This document shows, one piece after another, positions 5,790 through 8,076 of a stretch of 8,076 bases of DNA (position 1 is the stretch's first letter; the number at the start of each line of letters is the position of its first letter). Made by a program: the position numbers and the translations under genes. The notes beneath the pieces are model-generated. The model worked only from the letters and a program-made list of their open reading frames with translations. It did no database searches and was not told the origin of the DNA. The stretch comes from Gammaproteobacteria bacterium (lineage in GTDB: Bacteria > Pseudomonadota > Gammaproteobacteria > GRL18). The DNA is taken from positions 1-8,076 of the forward strand of contig JAPVVU010000128.1 of the NCBI GenBank assembly GCA_028571885.1, in the 5' to 3' direction.

Positions 5790-6692
5790 TTAGGGGATGG
5801 CTATTTCATCAAACAAACTCATCACCTGCTGCTCGTTTTGATTCTGATCCTCTCTGACAACCAGACGATGTAAAATAATCGAAGCTAAAACAGCTTTGAT
5901 ATCATCAGGAATAACCATCTCACGATTGTGAATAAAGGCCCAGGCCTGTGCTGCTCGTAATAGTGCCAGGCCTGCACGGGGTGATAATCCAGTCAGGAAA
6001 TACTGACTATGGCGGGAAAATTGCAAAATATCCTGAACATAATCCAGCAGGGCGGAAGAAATGTGGACTTCTCGAATTTGCTGCTGCATTTGTACTAACT
6101 GTTCAGTGCTGAAAACAGGTGTGATGGTTTTTAATAATTCCCGTCGATCGGCACCACTTAAAATACCACGCTCAGTTTGCCGGTCAGGATAGCCCAATAC
6201 TATGCGCATTAAAAATCGATCCAGCTGGGATTCCGGCAAAGGAAAGGTGCCTGTCTGGGTCTGCGGGTTTTGTGTGGCAATAACAAAGAAAGGGTCGTCC
6301 AGATTATAGGTTTCGCCATCCATCGTAATTTGCTGCTCTTCCATGGCTTCAAGCAGAGCACTTTGAGTTTTGGCTGTTGCCCGGTTAATTTCATCCGCTA
6401 AAACCAGCTGGCTGAATACCGGGCCGGGATGGAAGCGAAATTCAGTGGTATTTCTATCAAAAATGGACACGCCAATGATGTCAGCAGGCAGCATATCACT
6501 GGTAAACTGGATACGGGAATAGTTCAGGCCGAAAAGTTTGGCTAATAGATGAGCCAGTGTTGTTTTACCCATACCGGGTAAATCTTCTATCAGTAGATGA
6601 CCTTTGGCTAATAGACAGGCAATGGCCAGTTTAAGCTGGTCTTCCTTGCCGGAAATAATAGTATTGGCCGTTTGCAATAGAGGGGTAAACAT
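5790..6692 (-). CDS. MoxR family AAA+ ATPase
   Basis: This 300-residue protein is a full-length MoxR-type ATPase. It shows Walker A in LIEDLPGMGKTT (residues 34-45, Lys43), Walker B LVLADEINRA (96-105, Asp100-Glu101), sensor 1 FFVIATQNP (135-143), an arginine-finger candidate Arg159 in QLDRF, and sensor 2 GLSPRA (235-240, Arg239). MoxR ATPases act as chaperone-like activators of partner proteins, often DUF58/VWA-domain proteins; the DUF58 and TgpA genes in this window, 3.8 kb downstream, are the obvious partners. The ATG directly abuts the TAA of the upstream AI-2E gene (TAAATG), and its AAGGAG ribosome-binding site (6709-6704, 11-nt spacing) lies inside that gene, so the two are co-transcribed and probably translationally coupled. 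All catalytic residues are present. No normal terminator follows; a large palindrome begins 23 nt after the stop. Confidence 0.96.
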   Translation of the reverse strand: MFTPLLQTANTIISGKEDQLKLAIACLLAKGHLLIEDLPGMGKTTLAHLLAKLFGLNYSRIQFTSDMLPADIIGVSIFDRNTTEFRFHPGPVFSQLVLADEINRATAKTQSALLEAMEEQQITMDGETYNLDDPFFVIATQNPQTQTGTFPLPESQLDRFLMRIVLGYPDRQTERGILSGADRRELLKTITPVFSTEQLVQMQQQIREVHISSALLDYVQDILQFSRHSQYFLTGLSPRAGLALLRAAQAWAFIHNREMVIPDDIKAVLASIILHRLVVREDQNQNEQQVMSLFDEIAIP

Positions 6693-7730
6693 TTAAGATT
6701 GTTCTCCTTCATTACTTAAGAAGGTTGATATCCAGCGTGTGTGCTCATGGCTGCCCATGACAATTTTGAATGTCATGGTGAGAGGCACCGATAGAAACAT
6801 GCCGATAGGACCGAGCATCCAGCCCCAGAAAACCAGTGAAAGAAATACGATCAGTGTTGATAAGCCAAGACTGCGCCCCATTAGTTTGGGTTCAATGAAA
6901 TTACCGATGATATTATTCACCAGCAGATAGAGCAGGGCAACTTCACCGGCGGCAATAAAACCGAACTGCACAAGTGCCAGAAGTATGACAGGAACAGCGG
7001 CAATAATTGAACCGATATTGGGCACAAAATTAAGTAAAAACACCACAATGCCCCAGAGTATCGGGAAATCAATACCCATAAGACTTAATACCAGCATAAT
7101 GGGCAGGGCAGTTAAAATACTGGTGAAGGTTTTTATTTTAAAATAACGACTGATGGTCTCTGAAACATCTTCCAGGCGTGCCATCGTTTGCGTCGGATTG
7201 TTAGAAATAAGACTCAGCTTAAAGCGGAAACTGGTCAGTTCAAGCAATAAAAAAATGACCATCATTAAAATTAAAAAGATATTTGTGAGAGCACCTAATA
7301 CCTGGTTAAAGGTTGAACCGACAAAGGCCATGACTTTTCCCAGATTAAACATCTTAGTGAATTCAGCTATTTGTATATGGATACCAAATTTAGCAAGAAA
7401 ACTTGTCAACGTATTGTTAATTCCAAGTAAACTTTCCTGATAGACGGGCATGTTTTGCGAAAAACTTTGTATTGAGGTACTGAGAATTGAACTGATAAAA
7501 AAACCAATGAAGACAATGCTTAAAATGATCAGGGTGACAGCAATGCCGGCGGGCACTTTTCTATTGATCATCCAGAGCATGGCAGGGCCGCTGATGGCGG
7601 TAATAAACAGAGCAATCAGTAAAGGAGAAATAATTGCTTCAGCATATTTTATACCTGCGAGAATAATGACAATAGCGGCCAGAGAGACCATGAGATTGTT
7701 CGAAGGTTTATAAAGTGACATTTTATCCAC
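6693..7730 (-). CDS. AI-2E/PerM family membrane transporter
   Basis: This protein of 345 residues (342 from the alternative start) is mostly hydrophobic, with membrane segments at about 14-28, 33-54, 61-85, 148-168, 203-220, 223-238, 241-260, 262-276 and 291-320. C-terminal family motifs are NFVPNIGSIIAAVPVILLAL (234-253) and FIEPKLMGRSLGLSTLIVFL (278-297), followed by WGWMLGPIGMFLSVPL. The family includes E. coli TqsA (autoinducer-2 export), PerM, and Na+/H+ antiporters of other bacteria, so the substrate cannot be read from sequence. The longest frame starts with GTG at 7730, with no ribosome-binding site and only about 10 nt after the predicted transcription start. The ATG at 7721 is preceded by GGA and leaves a leader of about 19 nt, and I prefer it. 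It is the first gene of an operon with moxR, whose start codon touches its stop. Confidence 0.93.
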   Translation of the reverse strand: MDKMSLYKPSNNLMVSLAAIVIILAGIKYAEAIISPLLIALFITAISGPAMLWMINRKVPAGIAVTLIILSIVFIGFFISSILSTSIQSFSQNMPVYQESLLGINNTLTSFLAKFGIHIQIAEFTKMFNLGKVMAFVGSTFNQVLGALTNIFLILMMVIFLLLELTSFRFKLSLISNNPTQTMARLEDVSETISRYFKIKTFTSILTALPIMLVLSLMGIDFPILWGIVVFLLNFVPNIGSIIAAVPVILLALVQFGFIAAGEVALLYLLVNNIIGNFIEPKLMGRSLGLSTLIVFLSLVFWGWMLGPIGMFLSVPLTMTFKIVMGSHEHTRWISTFLSNEGEQS

Positions 7731-7746
7731 ATAGTTTTTTATTGGT

Positions 7747-7752
7747 ATTATA
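7747..7752 (-). promoter_or_regulatory. Probable -10 element of the AI-2E/moxR operon
   Basis: The minus strand has a perfect TATAAT at 7752-7747 in the 117-bp divergent gap before the cytochrome peroxidase gene. The -35 region is poor: TGGTTT at 18-bp spacing is the best I find. Transcription would start near 7740. An activator may be needed, or the real promoter may be elsewhere in the gap. Confidence 0.4.
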
Positions 7753-7847
7753 GCGATAAAAATTAGAAATAAACCAGCTTATTATTAATCTTTGTAAATT
7801 ACCGGCTCAGGCATTTCAATATGATTATAAAATGCTAGACTGATCAT

Positions 7848-8076
7848 ATGAGTATGCATCGCTTAAGTTCATTTATAATTCTCTTACTGGGTTCTCTGGG
7901 CTATGCCGGTTTATTAATGGCAAGAGAACCCATTGAACCCTTACCTGTTAATGCTGATTATGATGCAGCAAAAGCAGCGATTGGAAAAGAACTTTTTTTT
8001 GATCCGATTCTTTCCAGAGATAGAAGTATTGCCTGTGCCAGCTGTCACAACCTGAATGCAGGGGGAGCCGATAGCA
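7848..8076 (+). CDS. Di-haem cytochrome c peroxidase/MauG family protein (N-terminal part, cut by window edge)
   Basis: The frame opens at ATG 7848 (alternative ATG 7854) and runs to the window end, giving 76 residues by direct translation. A signal peptide or anchor spans about residues 5-25 (SSFIILLLGSLGYAGLLMA). The mature start has the family signature AKAAIGKELFFDPILSRDRS (41-60) followed by IACASCHNLNAGGAD, which holds the first CXXCH haem site CASCH (63-67). In bacterial cytochrome c peroxidases this N-terminal haem domain is followed by a second one, and electrons from small c-type cytochromes reduce hydrogen peroxide to water in the periplasm; MauG relatives oxidise proteins instead. 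The fragment cannot separate the two. It is divergent from the AI-2E/moxR operon. I see no strong ribosome-binding site before either ATG, so the exact start is uncertain. The cytochrome c gene 2.4 kb away is a conceivable electron donor, which is only inference. Confidence 0.88.
   Translation, partial: MSMHRLSSFIILLLGSLGYAGLLMAREPIEPLPVNADYDAAKAAIGKELFFDPILSRDRSIACASCHNLNAGGADS

Noticed and set aside
6739..7713. Plus-strand open frames opposite the AI-2E gene
   Set aside because: Antisense shadows of a hydrophobic membrane protein; no independent coding evidence.
7825..7832. TATAAA-like -10 for the cytochrome peroxidase gene (near 7826-7831)
   Set aside because: No acceptable -35 at 16-18 bp upstream; AT-rich DNA gives such matches often.
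1..8076. Search for CRISPR arrays, tRNA/rRNA genes, transposases, toxin-antitoxin or defence genes
   Set aside because: No regularly spaced repeats, RNA gene signatures or such protein families were seen; all sizeable frames are accounted for.

Overview
The window is AT-rich, gene-dense gammaproteobacterial chromosome. The best taxonomic anchor is a complete ribosomal protein S1 gene, nearly collinear with E. coli S1 and sharing long identical stretches with it. Two c-type cytochrome genes, a periplasmic DUF302 protein and candidate FNR/DNR-like sites suggest a free-living or symbiotic respiratory gammaproteobacterium, possibly a sulfur oxidiser. The sequence does not fix the genus.

Layout, right to left, because seven of the eight genes are on the minus strand. 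At the right edge is the start of a plus-strand di-haem cytochrome c peroxidase/MauG-type gene (7848 to the window end). Divergent from it is a tight two-gene operon: an AI-2E/PerM-family membrane protein (7730-6693) whose stop codon abuts the start of a MoxR AAA+ ATPase (6692-5790). A 319-bp intergenic region follows. It holds a perfect 22-bp-arm palindrome with CRP/FNR-like half-sites, a sigma-54-like element and an alternative sigma-70 element. Next is a two-gene operon for a periplasmic di-haem cytochrome c (5470-4859) and a secreted DUF302 protein (4835-4302), closed by a strong intrinsic terminator. Then comes rpsA (3860-2202), with a near-consensus extended -10 promoter, a GC-rich discriminator, a leader of about 270 nt containing hairpins, and its own terminator. 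Finally there are DUF58 (1983-982) and, overlapping it by 8 bp, a TgpA/DUF3488-transglutaminase gene that runs off the left edge.

MoxR ATPase, DUF58 protein and TgpA-like transglutaminase are normally consecutive genes of one membrane/periplasm system. Here all three are present, on one strand and in the usual order, but MoxR is separated from DUF58-TgpA by about 3.8 kb. That gap holds the cytochrome/DUF302 operon and rpsA, each with its own transcription signals. rpsA in turn lacks its usual neighbours cmk and ihfB. This rearranged order, the palindrome just after moxR, and the atypical second haem domain of the cytochrome paired with DUF302 are the most interesting points. I see no CRISPR array, tRNA, rRNA, transposase or clear novel defence system.
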